Shown: in pieces, positions 42,198 through 50,779 of the stretch
Layout of the letters: every line of letters begins with the position of its first letter
Position numbering within the stretch: the first letter of the stretch is position 1
Source of the DNA: Streptomyces paludis
Lineage (GTDB): Bacteria; Actinomycetota; Actinomycetes; Streptomycetales; Streptomycetaceae
DNA length: 64,000 bases
NCBI RefSeq assembly: GCF_003344965.1
Contig: NZ_CP031194.1
Coordinates: 1-64,000, forward strand
Reading direction: 5' to 3'
Position numbers and translations under genes: made by a program
The notes under the pieces: generated by a model
Database searches by the model: none
What the model saw: the letters and a program-made list of their open reading frames with translations, nothing else
Told to the model about the DNA's origin: nothing

Positions 42198-42889
42198 GCC
42201 GACCTGAACCGGTAGCCGAAGCCGCGCACGGTCAGGATGTAGAGCGGCCGGCCCGAGGGCTCCGACATCTTCAGGCGCAGCCGTTTCACACACGCGTCCA
42301 CCAGCCGGATGTCCCCGTGGTAGCTGTGCTCCCAGACCGCTTCGAGGAGCTGCTGACGGCTGAAGACCTGGCCGGGCGAGGCGGACAGCGTCAGCAGCAG
42401 ACGCATCTCGGAGAGGGCGAGCGAGACGGGCTCGCCGCGCAGGGTGATGTCCAGCCCGGCCCGGTCGATGGTGAGTTCACCGTGGGTCTCGATCCTCGGG
42501 CCATCGGTGCCGGTGCCGGTCCCGGGGGCGCCGATACGGCGGAGCACGGCGCGGATCCGGGCTTCGAGGACCCTGGCCTGTACGGGCTTGACCACGTAGT
42601 CGTCCGCGCCCGCCTCCAGTCCGACGATGACATCCACATCGTCGCCGCGGGCGGTGGCCATGATGATCGGCACCTGGGAGCCGGTCCTGATCCGCCGGCA
42701 GACGTCGAGACCGCTCATGCCCGGCAGCATCAGATCGAGGACCACCACATCCGGCCGGAAGGACCACAGCCGGCTCAGCCCTTCCTCGCCCGTCGCGACG
42801 GCGGCGACCTCGTGGCCCTGACGGCGCAGGGCCAGCCGCACACCCTCGCGTACGGCGGGATCGTCTTCGATGAGCAGGACACGTGGCAT
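42194..42889 (-). CDS. OmpR/PhoB-family response regulator (AfsQ1-like)
   Basis: 231 residues. Receiver domain with E8-D9-D10, phospho-acceptor D52 in VVVLDLMLPGMSG, and the switch K in DDYVVKPVQARVLEARIRAVLRR; winged-helix DNA-binding domain about 135-230 (SRQQLLEAVWEHSYHGDIRLVDACVKRLRLKM). The KPVQ segment and the WEH-Y-GD-RLVDACV helix resemble AfsQ1, but I do not assign the symbol because sigQ and other afsQ neighbours are absent. Order RR-kinase-GerMN lipoprotein, all overlapping. Confidence 0.9.
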   Translation of the reverse strand: MPRVLLIEDDPAVREGVRLALRRQGHEVAAVATGEEGLSRLWSFRPDVVVLDLMLPGMSGLDVCRRIRTGSQVPIIMATARGDDVDVIVGLEAGADDYVVKPVQARVLEARIRAVLRRIGAPGTGTGTDGPRIETHGELTIDRAGLDITLRGEPVSLALSEMRLLLTLSASPGQVFSRQQLLEAVWEHSYHGDIRLVDACVKRLRLKMSEPSGRPLYILTVRGFGYRFRSA

Positions 42890-43001
42890 GCGGACAGTAT
42901 CCGCAGCTCCCAGGGGCCGGGATCACCCGGACAGCCCCCTCGGAAGGAACTGTTACGCGACGATCATATTGATTCGGCGGACCCGACCACCGGACCATTC
43001 C

Positions 43002-43017
43002 GTGACCTTTTCGTTAT
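43002..43017 (+). promoter_or_regulatory. Candidate response-regulator box GTGAC-N6-GTTAT
   Basis: Two pentamers at 11-base spacing match the AfsQ1 site GTnAC-N6-GTnAC except for the last base. The site lies in the 174-base region between the response regulator and the DUF3152 gene, so it could control both. It is inference from sequence similarity. Confidence 0.4.
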
Positions 43018-43063
43018 CTTCTGGTCCAGGTTTGATCACACGGCGGCGTCAGCCTCGTCCCCC

Positions 43064-44044
43064 ATGAAACATCGCAGCCACCGCTCCAGCGCCCCGTCGC
43101 ACCGGGGTCCCGCCCGGGGCCCCTCCCGGGGTCTTCTGCTGCTCGCGGGCTCGTTCGGGGCGATCGCGCTCACGGCCGCCGGCTATGCGGCGGTGGCGGA
43201 CGGGCCGTGGGGCGGGGCCGCGTCGGACGCGGCCGCCGCGCGGCTGGAGGGCGGGGGCTCCGCGGAGGTGCGGGCAACGGAGTCGGCGTCGGCCGGTTCC
43301 GGGACCGGCGGCGCCTCACCCCTGGCCGACCCGGGTGATGTGAAGAGCGCGAGCCCGTCGGCTTCCCGCAGCTCCGCGGAGCCTTCCGGCTCCGACGAGT
43401 CCGGTCGATCGGATGACGCGGACGGGTCCACCGACGCCTCCGGCTCGTCCGGCACCGTGGACGAGAAGGACATCCCGCGGTCGGGACCGGGCACGTTCAC
43501 CACGGCGGCGGGCACCGGCACCCGGTCCGGGAAGGGCGCGAAGGTGCTGCGTTACGCGGTCTCCGTCGAGGACGGCCTCACCCTCTCCGCCGCCGCGACG
43601 GCGCGGGAGGTGGAGAAGATCCTCGCGGATCCCCGGGGCTGGACGGCCGACGGCACCTCGGCGTTCCAGCGCGTACCGGCCGGCGCGCCGAGGGACTTCG
43701 TCGTCAAGGTGGCGACGCCGGGCACCGTGGACACCATCTGCGGGCAGTACGGACTGGACACCGGCGGCGAGGTCAACTGCAACGTCGGCGACCAGGTGAT
43801 GGTGAACCTCAAGCGGTGGCTGCTGGCCACCGAGTTCTACGCCCAGGACATCCCCCAGTACCGCGCGCTGATCATCAACCACGAGGTCGGGCACTACCTC
43901 GGGCACGGCCATCAGACCTGCCCCGGCGCGGGGATGCCGGCGCCGGCCATGATGCAGCAGATCAAGGGGCTGCGCGGCTGTGTCATCAACGCCTGGCCCT
44001 ACGACCGGAACGGCAAGGCCATCACCGGGCCGGCGGTGCCGTGA
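43064..44044 (+). CDS. DUF3152 protein, zinc-metalloprotease-like
   Basis: 326 residues from ATG 43064. A single N-terminal membrane anchor or signal (GLLLLAGSFGAIALTAAGYAA, about 23-43) is followed by a 110-residue Ser/Asp/Gly-rich stalk and the DUF3152 domain (about 150-326). The domain contains HEVGHYLGHGH (273-283), an H-E-x-x-H-x-x-G-x-x-H metzincin-type zinc site, and a disulfide-capable C-Q-Y/C-N pattern. Extracellular, wall-associated protease activity is likely by motif but unproven. Divergent from the two-component operon. Confidence 0.85.
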   Translation: MKHRSHRSSAPSHRGPARGPSRGLLLLAGSFGAIALTAAGYAAVADGPWGGAASDAAAARLEGGGSAEVRATESASAGSGTGGASPLADPGDVKSASPSASRSSAEPSGSDESGRSDDADGSTDASGSSGTVDEKDIPRSGPGTFTTAAGTGTRSGKGAKVLRYAVSVEDGLTLSAAATAREVEKILADPRGWTADGTSAFQRVPAGAPRDFVVKVATPGTVDTICGQYGLDTGGEVNCNVGDQVMVNLKRWLLATEFYAQDIPQYRALIINHEVGHYLGHGHQTCPGAGMPAPAMMQQIKGLRGCVINAWPYDRNGKAITGPAVP

Positions 44045-44060
44045 GCGCGGGCGGCGCGCG

Positions 44061-44627
44061 TCAGGGCCGGACGGGAATGACGGGGCCGACCGGACCGGCA
44101 GGATCCACGGGGATGACCAGTTCGGGGCGGTCCCACGGCACGGCGGGCGGTCTCGCCTTCTCGGTGCCGGTCCGCCGGGCGCCGACGCTCCGGTAGAAAC
44201 CCTCGGCGGGCGGATGCGAGACCACCCGGACCTCCTCGATCCCGGCCTCGCGGGCCCGGTCGCGCAGATGGCCGATGAGCAGGCGCCCGATGCCGAGCCC
44301 CTGCGCGTCGTCGGCGACGAACATGAGGTCCAGCTCCGGCGGATCGAGGACGAGCGCGTAGAAACCGAGAACCCGGCCGGGGACGGTGGCATCGGGACCG
44401 GCCGGGTCGGGGGCGGTGGCGACGAAGACCTCATGGGTCTCGATGTAGTCGGGCCCCACCCGGTATCCGGCGACCATCGAGGCGTACGGCCCCTCGTAGG
44501 CGTGGGAGGTACGGACGAGCCGGGTGAGGCGCTTGGCGTCCCGTGCGGTGGCGCGTCTGACCGACACGGCGGCGCCGACCGTGCCCGTACCCTTCGGAGT
44601 ACGTCCTGCCGTAAGTCCTGCTTTCAC
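44061..44627 (-). CDS. GNAT-family N-acetyltransferase
   Basis: 188 residues from GTG 44627; GTG 44567 (168 residues, VSVRRATARDAKRL) is nearly as likely because neither has a clear ribosome site. The GNAT core has strand LDLMFVADDAQGLGIGRLLIGHLRDRAREAGIEEVRVVSHPPAEGFYRSVGARR (in outline), where QGLGIGRLL binds the acetyl-CoA pyrophosphate. Substrate unknown. It starts 10 bases after the MFS exporter stop, so it may be the last gene of the ArsR-MFS operon. Confidence 0.85.
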   Translation of the reverse strand: MKAGLTAGRTPKGTGTVGAAVSVRRATARDAKRLTRLVRTSHAYEGPYASMVAGYRVGPDYIETHEVFVATAPDPAGPDATVPGRVLGFYALVLDPPELDLMFVADDAQGLGIGRLLIGHLRDRAREAGIEEVRVVSHPPAEGFYRSVGARRTGTEKARPPAVPWDRPELVIPVDPAGPVGPVIPVRP

Positions 44628-44637
44628 TCTGCGAGTA

Positions 44638-45975
44638 TTACCCGACCTCGGGGGTGCTCCGCAACCCACGAGGCTCACGGGACGGCTGATGCTCCCGTGA
44701 CCGCGGGGAGGCCGGCAGATCGCGGGCGCGCCGCAGCGGCGAGAAGAGCAGGATCAGCGCCGCGAGCGGTACGCCCGCTGTCATGATCCACATCGCCGGC
44801 CGGAGACCGAGCAGATCACCGAGGGAGCCGGCGAGCAGGGCGCCGAGCGGGATCGTGCCGTAGTTCAGGAAGGCGGCGCTCGTGGTGAGGCGGCCGAGCA
44901 GTTCGGGCGGGCAGTACCGCTGCTGGAACGTCGCCTTGAGGACGTTCTCGGCGACGACGCCCGCCGAGACACAGCCGCCGCCGACAACGAAGAACAGCAG
45001 CCCGGCGCCCGCGGACGTGAGCGGGATGAGCAGCGCGCAGGAGGGCAGGCCCAGCGCGAAGTACAGCAGCGCCCGGGCCGTCCCGGTCCTGGCCGCGATC
45101 CGGCGGGCGAGGAAGGCGCCGAGCACTCCCCCGGCGCCCGCCACCGCGATCAGCGCGCCGACGGGCCCGGGCGCCAGCCCGGCGCTCCGTACGAGAAAGA
45201 CGACGAGGATCGACTGATAGCCCATCAGAGCCAGGTTGGAGGCGGCGCCGTAGAGCGTGAGCGAGCGCAGCCAGGGGTCCCCGGCGATCAGCCGCAGCCC
45301 CTCGCCGACCTCGGCCGCCAGCGCGCCGGGGCGGCGGCGCGCGGGAGCGGGGCGGGGTTCGCGGTGGCGGATGCCGGTCAGACAGAGCAGGGACACGAGA
45401 AAGGTGGCGGCGTTGACGAACATGCCGTTCACCGCGCCCGCCACCTGGGCGGTCAGCCCGCCCGAGCCGAGTCCGGCGATCTGGGCGGCGGACGCGCTGC
45501 CGTGCAGTTTCGCGTTGCCCTCGGGCTGGTCCTCGGGGGTCAGCAGAGTGGCGAGATAGGCGGTGTAGGCGGTCTGGAAGAAGACCGCCGCCGCGCCCGT
45601 CAGCAGGGCGACCGTCAGCAGCGGACCGATGCTCAGCAGGCCCGCGCGGTCGGCGAGCGGGACGGCGGCGAAGAGGACGAGGGAGACCGCGGCGGCGGCC
45701 AGCATGACCGGCCGGCGGCGGACGCGGTCCACCCAGGCGCCGGCCGGGAGTCCGACGACCAGCCAGGGCAGCCACGCGGCGGCGGTGAGCAGGCCGGCCT
45801 CGAAGGGCCCGGCGTCCAGGCGGGAGACGGCGATCAGCGGCATCGTCACGCTGGTGACCGACGCCCCGAAGCGGCCGGCCGTCTCGCCGCACCAGAGCAG
45901 CCGGAAGTCCCGGTGCCGGCGCAGCAGTCCGCCGCGTGCGCGCGGTGCCGTACCGCCGTCCCCGTCCCGGCTCAC
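44638..45975 (-). CDS. MFS exporter
   Basis: 445 residues from GTG 45975, overlapping the regulator stop by GTGA. Twelve hydrophobic segments; the motif-A loop reads AGAWVDRVRRRPVMLAAAAV (about 58-77), and the second half has AFLARRIAARTGTARALLY. The overall pattern (FRLLWCGETAGRFGASVTSVTMPLIAV at the N-terminus) is that of the Mef/enterobactin-exporter-like drug efflux group. Coupling to an ArsR regulator with a strong operator suggests drug- or signal-induced export. Confidence 0.9.
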   Translation of the reverse strand: MSRDGDGGTAPRARGGLLRRHRDFRLLWCGETAGRFGASVTSVTMPLIAVSRLDAGPFEAGLLTAAAWLPWLVVGLPAGAWVDRVRRRPVMLAAAAVSLVLFAAVPLADRAGLLSIGPLLTVALLTGAAAVFFQTAYTAYLATLLTPEDQPEGNAKLHGSASAAQIAGLGSGGLTAQVAGAVNGMFVNAATFLVSLLCLTGIRHREPRPAPARRRPGALAAEVGEGLRLIAGDPWLRSLTLYGAASNLALMGYQSILVVFLVRSAGLAPGPVGALIAVAGAGGVLGAFLARRIAARTGTARALLYFALGLPSCALLIPLTSAGAGLLFFVVGGGCVSAGVVAENVLKATFQQRYCPPELLGRLTTSAAFLNYGTIPLGALLAGSLGDLLGLRPAMWIMTAGVPLAALILLFSPLRRARDLPASPRSREHQPSREPRGLRSTPEVG

Positions 45976-46601
45976 GAGGCGGCGCGCCCGTGGCGCGGGA
46001 ACGACTGGAGCTGGACGACCACGGGGAGGGCGTCGGGGTCGGGCCGGGCGTCGGGGGCCGGGGTGTGGCGGGCGATCACGGCCGCCAGTTCGTCGTTGAG
46101 CGCGGCGAGTTGGGCGGGGGTCAGCCGCAGTTCGCTCCAGTCGCCGATGGTGCCGGCGGCGCGCCACTTTTCGTCCCAGTCGTCGTTGAGGTAAGTCATG
46201 ACGCGGTTGAAGTACTGGCCCACCAGTTCGTGGGTGAAGACGGAGAGGGCGCCCCGGGCCTCCGGGTCGTCCCGGAAGTCGTTGGTGTTCAGCACGTTCT
46301 TGGCCGTGGCCGCCCGCCACCAGCGCTCGCGCTTGGTGCCGCGGCCCGGCTCCTCCTCGATGAAGCCGTGTTCGGCGAGGTGGCGCAGATGCCAGCTGAC
46401 CGTTCCGGTGTTCTGGCCGAGGCGCTCGGCGAGCAGCGTGGCGGTGGCGGGGCCGTCGAGCCGCAGCAGTTCGAAGATGCTCATCCGCAGCGGATGGGCC
46501 AGCCCGCGCAGACTGTGCGCGTCGAGACGGCGGGCGGGCGAGGCGGGGTGCGCGGCGGTCGCCGGGGTGTCTTCCGGCGGGGCTTCCGGGGTGTCGGGCA
46601 T
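45972..46601 (-). CDS. ArsR-like transcriptional regulator of the MFS exporter
   Basis: 209 residues. The winged helix is at about 26-95: LAHPLRMSIFELLRLDGPATATLLAERLGQNTGTVSWHLRHLAEHGFIEEEPGRG in outline. The C-terminal half is a mixed helical domain with WRAA and WDEKW tryptophan clusters, without metal-binding cysteines. It is co-transcribed with the exporter. Two inverted copies of an 18-bp palindrome 15-61 bases upstream are its probable operators. Confidence 0.88.
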   Translation of the reverse strand: MPDTPEAPPEDTPATAAHPASPARRLDAHSLRGLAHPLRMSIFELLRLDGPATATLLAERLGQNTGTVSWHLRHLAEHGFIEEEPGRGTKRERWWRAATAKNVLNTNDFRDDPEARGALSVFTHELVGQYFNRVMTYLNDDWDEKWRAAGTIGDWSELRLTPAQLAALNDELAAVIARHTPAPDARPDPDALPVVVQLQSFPRHGRAAS

Positions 46602-46616
46602 GCGCCCACCCTAAGG

Positions 46617-46662
46617 TGCAGAGGTTTCTCTGCATAGGACTCTGTGCAGAGAAACCTCTGCA
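46617..46662. promoter_or_regulatory. Double palindromic operator between the regulator and the amidase gene
   Basis: TGCAGAG-N4-CTCTGCA occurs twice, at 46617-46634 and 46645-46662; the second is the exact reverse complement of the first (spacers GTTT and AAAC). Each is a perfect 7-4-7 dyad, centre-to-centre 28 bases apart. Such a site matches homodimeric winged-helix repressors and could control the divergent amidase gene as well as the efflux operon. Confidence 0.8.
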
Positions 46663-46700
46663 TTCGGCCGGCCCTCCAACCCTCGCACCGGGAGAACCCC

Positions 46701-47333
46701 ATGGCAGTTCCACGCCCCGCCCCGTCCCGCCGTTCGCTGCTCCGTTCCGGGGCGTATCTCGGCGTCACCGTGCTCGGTCCGGGCGCCTCGGCGCCCGCTC
46801 CCGCGCGGGCCGAGGGCCGCGACCGTACGGCCGCCGGCTATCCCCCCACCCACTGGATCCCGGCCGCCGCCTCCAACTACACGGTGGCCGACCGGCCCAC
46901 GGACCACCGGATCGACCGCGTCGTCATCCATGTCACGCAGGAGACCTTCCCGGACGCGATGAGGATCTTCCAGAACCCCGCCAAGAAGGTCTCCGCGCAC
47001 TACATGGTCGCCTCGGCCGACGGCTACATCGGCCAGTTCGTGCGGGAGAAGGACATCGCCTGGCACGCGGGCAACTGGGACTGGAACACCCGTGCCATCG
47101 GCATCGAGCACGAGGGCTGGGTGGACCGGCCGGAGTACTTCACCGACGTGCTCTACGCGTCGTCCGCGGCGCTCACCGCGGCCGTCTGCGACCGGTACGG
47201 GATCCCCAGGACCCGGAGCCGCATCGTCGGCCACTCCGAGGTCCCGGGGGCGAACCACTCCGATCCCGGTCCGCTCTGGGACTGGGACCGCTACCTCCGG
47301 CTGGTCACGGCTCAGCCCTCCGTACGGAGGTGA
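46701..47333 (+). CDS. Secreted N-acetylmuramoyl-L-alanine amidase (Amidase_2/PGRP)
   Basis: 210 residues from ATG 46701, with GGGAGAA upstream. A twin-arginine signal (SRRSLLRSGAYLGVTVLG, cut about residue 37) implies export folded. The amidase domain shows zinc ligands in IDRVVIHVTQ (His) and the late EVPGANHSDPGPLWDWDRYL (His and Asp), plus VSAHYMVASADGYIGQFV and DIAWHAGNWDWNTRAIGIEHEGW. It cleaves the muramyl-peptide bond of peptidoglycan. It overlaps the opposing DUF2264 gene by 22 bases at the 3' ends. Confidence 0.92.
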   Translation: MAVPRPAPSRRSLLRSGAYLGVTVLGPGASAPAPARAEGRDRTAAGYPPTHWIPAAASNYTVADRPTDHRIDRVVIHVTQETFPDAMRIFQNPAKKVSAHYMVASADGYIGQFVREKDIAWHAGNWDWNTRAIGIEHEGWVDRPEYFTDVLYASSAALTAAVCDRYGIPRTRSRIVGHSEVPGANHSDPGPLWDWDRYLRLVTAQPSVRR

Positions 47334-49231
47334 TCCACCGTCAGGGGCGAGAAGCCGATCCGGGTCAGCGACCCGTCGTCCGCCCACCGCACCTCGACCG
47401 TGTCCCCGGCCACGCGCACTTCGCGTACCGCACCGGAAAGCGGAGCCTCGTCGGTGTCCTCCGTCACGCCGGTGAGTGAGGCCAGGGCCACGAGCACCGT
47501 GGTGCCGTCCGCCGCCGCCGTGAGCCGGGGCACCACGGCCCAGCGGGTGAAGGCCGTTCCCTGCGGGGCCCGTTGGCCGTCCGGCAGCGCCGACTCCCAG
47601 CCGTACAGACCGTGCAGGGCGGACCGTACGGTGTCGTCGGGGCCGGTCGCCCAGCCCGTCTGGCGGACCCGTGACCCGGCGGGCGCGTCCACCACGCGGT
47701 GCGCGCGCAGTTCGTGGCTCCCCCGGACCACCGTGACGCTCTCCACCCGCAGCCCCGGCGCCATCGGCGGTCCCGGGCGGAAGACCGGCCGGTGCCAGGA
47801 GGCGGCCCAGCCCCAGCCGTCGCCGCCGCCGGCGCCCAGCGGCCGGATCCGGCGGCGCTCGCTGAGCCGGCCGCCGATCTCCACGGCGAGGTGGTTGTCC
47901 GCGACGTTCGCCGCCGCGGTGGGGCCGGTGGCGGTGGAGTACGCCTGCCGGCTGTAGTGCGGGTCGTCCCGTACCTCCGCCTCCCCCTCGTGCGGGCGCA
48001 GATGGTCGCTGCCGTGGTTGTGCAGCCGTACGATCCCGTCGGCGCGGGTGGAGTGAACCAGCAGCCCCGGCACGGCGAGCGCGAGCACCCGGTCGGGGCC
48101 CTCGCTGGGCGCGGGCTCCTCAGGGGCCTGCCACAGCGGGGCGTCCCCGGGGGCGAGCAGCGCGACGAACGCCTTGGAGGCCCAGTAGGGCGAGGCGGGC
48201 CCGGAGTAGTGCTGGAGCGTCGCGTCGTGCGGTCCGTGCCAGCCGAGGGTGAGCAGCCCGTCGGGGCCGGTGGCGCCGCGGTCCAGGAAGTAGCGCAGCG
48301 TCCCGCTCACCAGCCGCCGTGACACTCCCGGCGCGAGCGGGGTGTGTCCGGTGACGGCGCCGAGCCCGACCGCCGCGCCCGCCGCGAAGCGGTAGGACAG
48401 CGAGCGGCCGAAGTGGATCGGCGCGCCGTCGGCGCCGAACAGCAGGGAGAAGCCCTCCAGATGCTCACGCAGCCGGGCGCCGTAGTGGGCCAGCCGCTCG
48501 GTGTCGCCCGACAGATGGGCGTCGAGCACCGGATAGAGGTGCAGGGCCCAGCCGTTGTAGTGGTCGAAGGCGCGGCTGTCGCCGTCGGCGTACCAGCCCT
48601 CGCCGCGGTACCAGCCCTCCAGCAGGCCGAGCGCCCGCTCGCGGGCGCGGGCCGTCTCGGCGTCGCCGCGGCCCACCGACTCCAGGAAGCCGGCCACCGT
48701 GTAGGGGAAGAGATACCAGTTGTTGGGGGCCGGGGTGTGCCGCAGCGCGCCGCGCAGCCACTCCTCGGCGCGGTCCTGGACGCCGGGGTCCAGTCGGTCC
48801 CAGAGCCAGGGCGCGGTCAGCCGCAGTCCGAGGGCGACGGACGCGGACTCGACCATGGGCTGGCCCTGGACGTCGTGGCCGAGGATCAGCGGCCAGGACT
48901 CGGTGTCGTCCCGGCCGGGGGTACGGGTGCCGGCCGCGAGGCCGTCCGCGTACCGGCCGAGCCAGCCGTACGGGTCCTCGCCGCCGGCGCCCGCGACCCG
49001 GAAGGCGGCGGCCAGGAACGTACGGGCGTATCCCTCCAGGCCGTCCGAGCGCACCCCCGAGCCGGAGGGCCGGCCCGGCAGATCGAGCAGGGCGCCGCCC
49101 GGGGTGGCCCACCGCCAGGCGGCGCGCAGCAGTCCGTCGGCGGTGGCTTCCCAGTGGGCCCGGGTGTAGCCGGTGTACGGGCTGAGGACGCGGTCCTCGG
49201 CGGGGAGTTCGAGGGACGGGGGCGTCGTCAT
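47312..49231 (-). CDS. DUF2264 glycoside-hydrolase-like protein (GH154 type)
   Basis: 639 residues with no signal peptide, so intracellular. The N-terminal (alpha/alpha) barrel carries DUF2264 signatures: WPLILGHDVQGQPMVESASVALGLRL, APNNWYLFPYTVAGFLESVG, WYADGDSRAFDHYNGWALHLYPVLDAHLSGD and PIHFGRSLSYRFAAGAAVGLGA; the C-terminal 250 residues are a beta-sandwich. CAZy places DUF2264 in GH154, with beta-glucuronidase activity reported for members. In this locus it would trim uronic-acid-containing oligosaccharides after import. A regulatory motif shared with the adjacent regulator lies upstream. Confidence 0.82.
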   Translation of the reverse strand: MTTPPSLELPAEDRVLSPYTGYTRAHWEATADGLLRAAWRWATPGGALLDLPGRPSGSGVRSDGLEGYARTFLAAAFRVAGAGGEDPYGWLGRYADGLAAGTRTPGRDDTESWPLILGHDVQGQPMVESASVALGLRLTAPWLWDRLDPGVQDRAEEWLRGALRHTPAPNNWYLFPYTVAGFLESVGRGDAETARARERALGLLEGWYRGEGWYADGDSRAFDHYNGWALHLYPVLDAHLSGDTERLAHYGARLREHLEGFSLLFGADGAPIHFGRSLSYRFAAGAAVGLGAVTGHTPLAPGVSRRLVSGTLRYFLDRGATGPDGLLTLGWHGPHDATLQHYSGPASPYWASKAFVALLAPGDAPLWQAPEEPAPSEGPDRVLALAVPGLLVHSTRADGIVRLHNHGSDHLRPHEGEAEVRDDPHYSRQAYSTATGPTAAANVADNHLAVEIGGRLSERRRIRPLGAGGGDGWGWAASWHRPVFRPGPPMAPGLRVESVTVVRGSHELRAHRVVDAPAGSRVRQTGWATGPDDTVRSALHGLYGWESALPDGQRAPQGTAFTRWAVVPRLTAAADGTTVLVALASLTGVTEDTDEAPLSGAVREVRVAGDTVEVRWADDGSLTRIGFSPLTVDHLRTEG

Positions 49232-49341
49232 ACGGGAAAGCCAGCCTTTCGTTCCTTCCCGCGGCTCGGTGCGGGACAGAAGAGATCCTGATCGGCTGAT
49301 CGGTACGGGTCAATAGATCGCTCAGGAGAAAATCCAAGCGG

Positions 49342-49353
49342 TCAAACGCTCAT
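49342..49353 (-). promoter_or_regulatory. Candidate operator ATGAGCGTTTGA ahead of the DUF2264 gene
   Basis: On the minus strand ATGAGCG-TTTGA-CCGC begins at 49353, about 110 bases before the DUF2264 start. It matches ATGAGCGC-TTTGAG-CCGC at 50592-50609 apart from two single-base insertions. Shared occurrence near the regulator gene suggests a common binding site. Confidence 0.4.
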
Positions 49354-49405
49354 ACTTTCGAGGCGGGTTCCGGTGGCCCTCTCCGGCCCGCGCCCCACCC
49401 CGTTC

Positions 49406-50515
49406 CTACAGCGCCCGGGTGGAGCCCCGGACCTTCAGTCCGGGCAGCAGCTCGATCCGGCGCACCGGGCCCGCGGGGATGCCGGACGCGGCGTCGGCCA
49501 GCCGGTGCAGGAGCAGTTCGGCCGCGGCCCGGCCGATCTCGGCCTTCGGCGGGGCCACGGCGGTCAGCGGGGTGCCGCCGAGCGCGGCCACCACATCGTC
49601 GTACGCGACCACGGAGCAGTCCGCCGGGACCCGTACGCCGTCCTCGGCGAGCCGCTGCACCAGCATCAGGGCGTCCACGTCGCCGTGCAGGACGGCGCAG
49701 GTGGCGCCGCGCTCGCGGAGCAGCGCGGCGAGGTCGGGCGGGGTACGGCCGGCCGCGGCGGCGGGGCCCGGCGCGGCGGCCGGGGAGCTGAGGACCACCG
49801 ACCAGTCCTCCACCTCGGGCCGGCCGGCGGCGATGTCGGCGAAGGCGGCGCGGATGGAGCGGGCGGTGGGGCTGTCGTCGCGGGCGGCCAGCACGATCCG
49901 GCGGTGGCCGAGGGCGATCAGATGGGCGACGGCGAGATGGGTGCCGTACCAGTGGTCGGAGCAGACCGAGTCGAGGGCGTGCAGGGCGCTGCCCGGCCGG
50001 GGCCGGCGCTCCATGAGCACGGTGGGCACACCGGCGTCGGCCAGCCAGCCGTAGTCCGCCTCCTCCGCGGGCGCGCTGCGCCAGCGCGGGGCGATCAGCA
50101 GGCCCCGGGCGCCGGCCGCCAGCGCCGCGTCCACCAGGTGCCGTTCGGCGCCGTCGGCCTGCGGCGCGATATGCAGGGCGACGCGCATTCCGGCCTCCTC
50201 CAGCACCGTACGGGCGCCGTGCAGCGTCTCGTACAGGTAGGAGTGGCGCTCGGGCACCACGAGCGCGACCGCGCCGGCCGTGGCCGGGGAGCCGGCGCGC
50301 GGGGCAGGTACGGACGGCTCGTGCTCGGCGGCCACCGGGCGGGCCACGCCGTGCCCGCGCCGCAGTCTGCCCTCCTGGGCCAGCTCCTCCACGTCCCGGC
50401 GGACGGTGACCACCGAGACCTCCAGTTCGGCGGCGAGGGTGCTCACCTTGACGGCTCCGCGCGCCTCCACCACGGCGAGGATCCGCTGCCGCCTGAGTTC
50501 GACCGGCTCTCGCAT
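49406..50515 (-). CDS. DeoR-headed, LacI-type sugar-responsive regulator
   Basis: 369 residues from ATG 50515. Residues 1-58 form a DeoR winged helix (RRQRILAVVEARGAVKVSTLAAELEVSVVTVRRDVEELAQEGRLRRGHG) where a LacI helix-turn-helix would be expected; residues 85-369 are a LacI/periplasmic-binding effector domain (VALVVPERHSYLYETLHGARTVLEEAG, VPTVLMERRPRPGSALHALDSVCSDHWYG, LGHRRIVLAARDD). Such hybrids are frequent in Streptomyces sugar loci. It lies between DUF2264 and the divergent GH43 genes and is the obvious local regulator of the rhamnogalacturonan genes. Confidence 0.9.
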   Translation of the reverse strand: MREPVELRRQRILAVVEARGAVKVSTLAAELEVSVVTVRRDVEELAQEGRLRRGHGVARPVAAEHEPSVPAPRAGSPATAGAVALVVPERHSYLYETLHGARTVLEEAGMRVALHIAPQADGAERHLVDAALAAGARGLLIAPRWRSAPAEEADYGWLADAGVPTVLMERRPRPGSALHALDSVCSDHWYGTHLAVAHLIALGHRRIVLAARDDSPTARSIRAAFADIAAGRPEVEDWSVVLSSPAAAPGPAAAAGRTPPDLAALLRERGATCAVLHGDVDALMLVQRLAEDGVRVPADCSVVAYDDVVAALGGTPLTAVAPPKAEIGRAAAELLLHRLADAASGIPAGPVRRIELLPGLKVRGSTRAL

Positions 50516-50577
50516 ACTGTTCGGCCCCCTGCCGTATCGCTCTGTCGTACCGCGCCGTCGTACCGTGTGCTTGTTCG

Positions 50578-50609
50578 TTTGAATGCTTCGAATGAGCGCT
50601 TTGAGCCGC
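50578..50609 (+). promoter_or_regulatory. AT-rich repeat block between the regulator and GH43 genes
   Basis: Direct repeats TTTGAATGC (50578-50586) and TTCGAATGA (50587-50595) run into GCGCTTTGAGCCGC. The ATGAGCGC-TTTGA part recurs upstream of the DUF2264 gene. The block lies 63 bases before the regulator start and about 170 before the GH43 start; a DeoR-type protein binding direct repeats here would control both directions. Confidence 0.45.
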
Positions 50610-50779
50610 AGCATAGCGATCACCGGAAACGGATTCCCGCGTACCCGTTTCCCGTCGGGGCCGTTGACCTCTCCGTAACACGCCCTTACGGTTTCGGCGT
50701 TCGGGATCACAGATGTCGTTCGACATGCCGGACGTGCTGTGTCCCTCCACCCCGACCGAAGGCCCGAAAGGGAGGCTGC

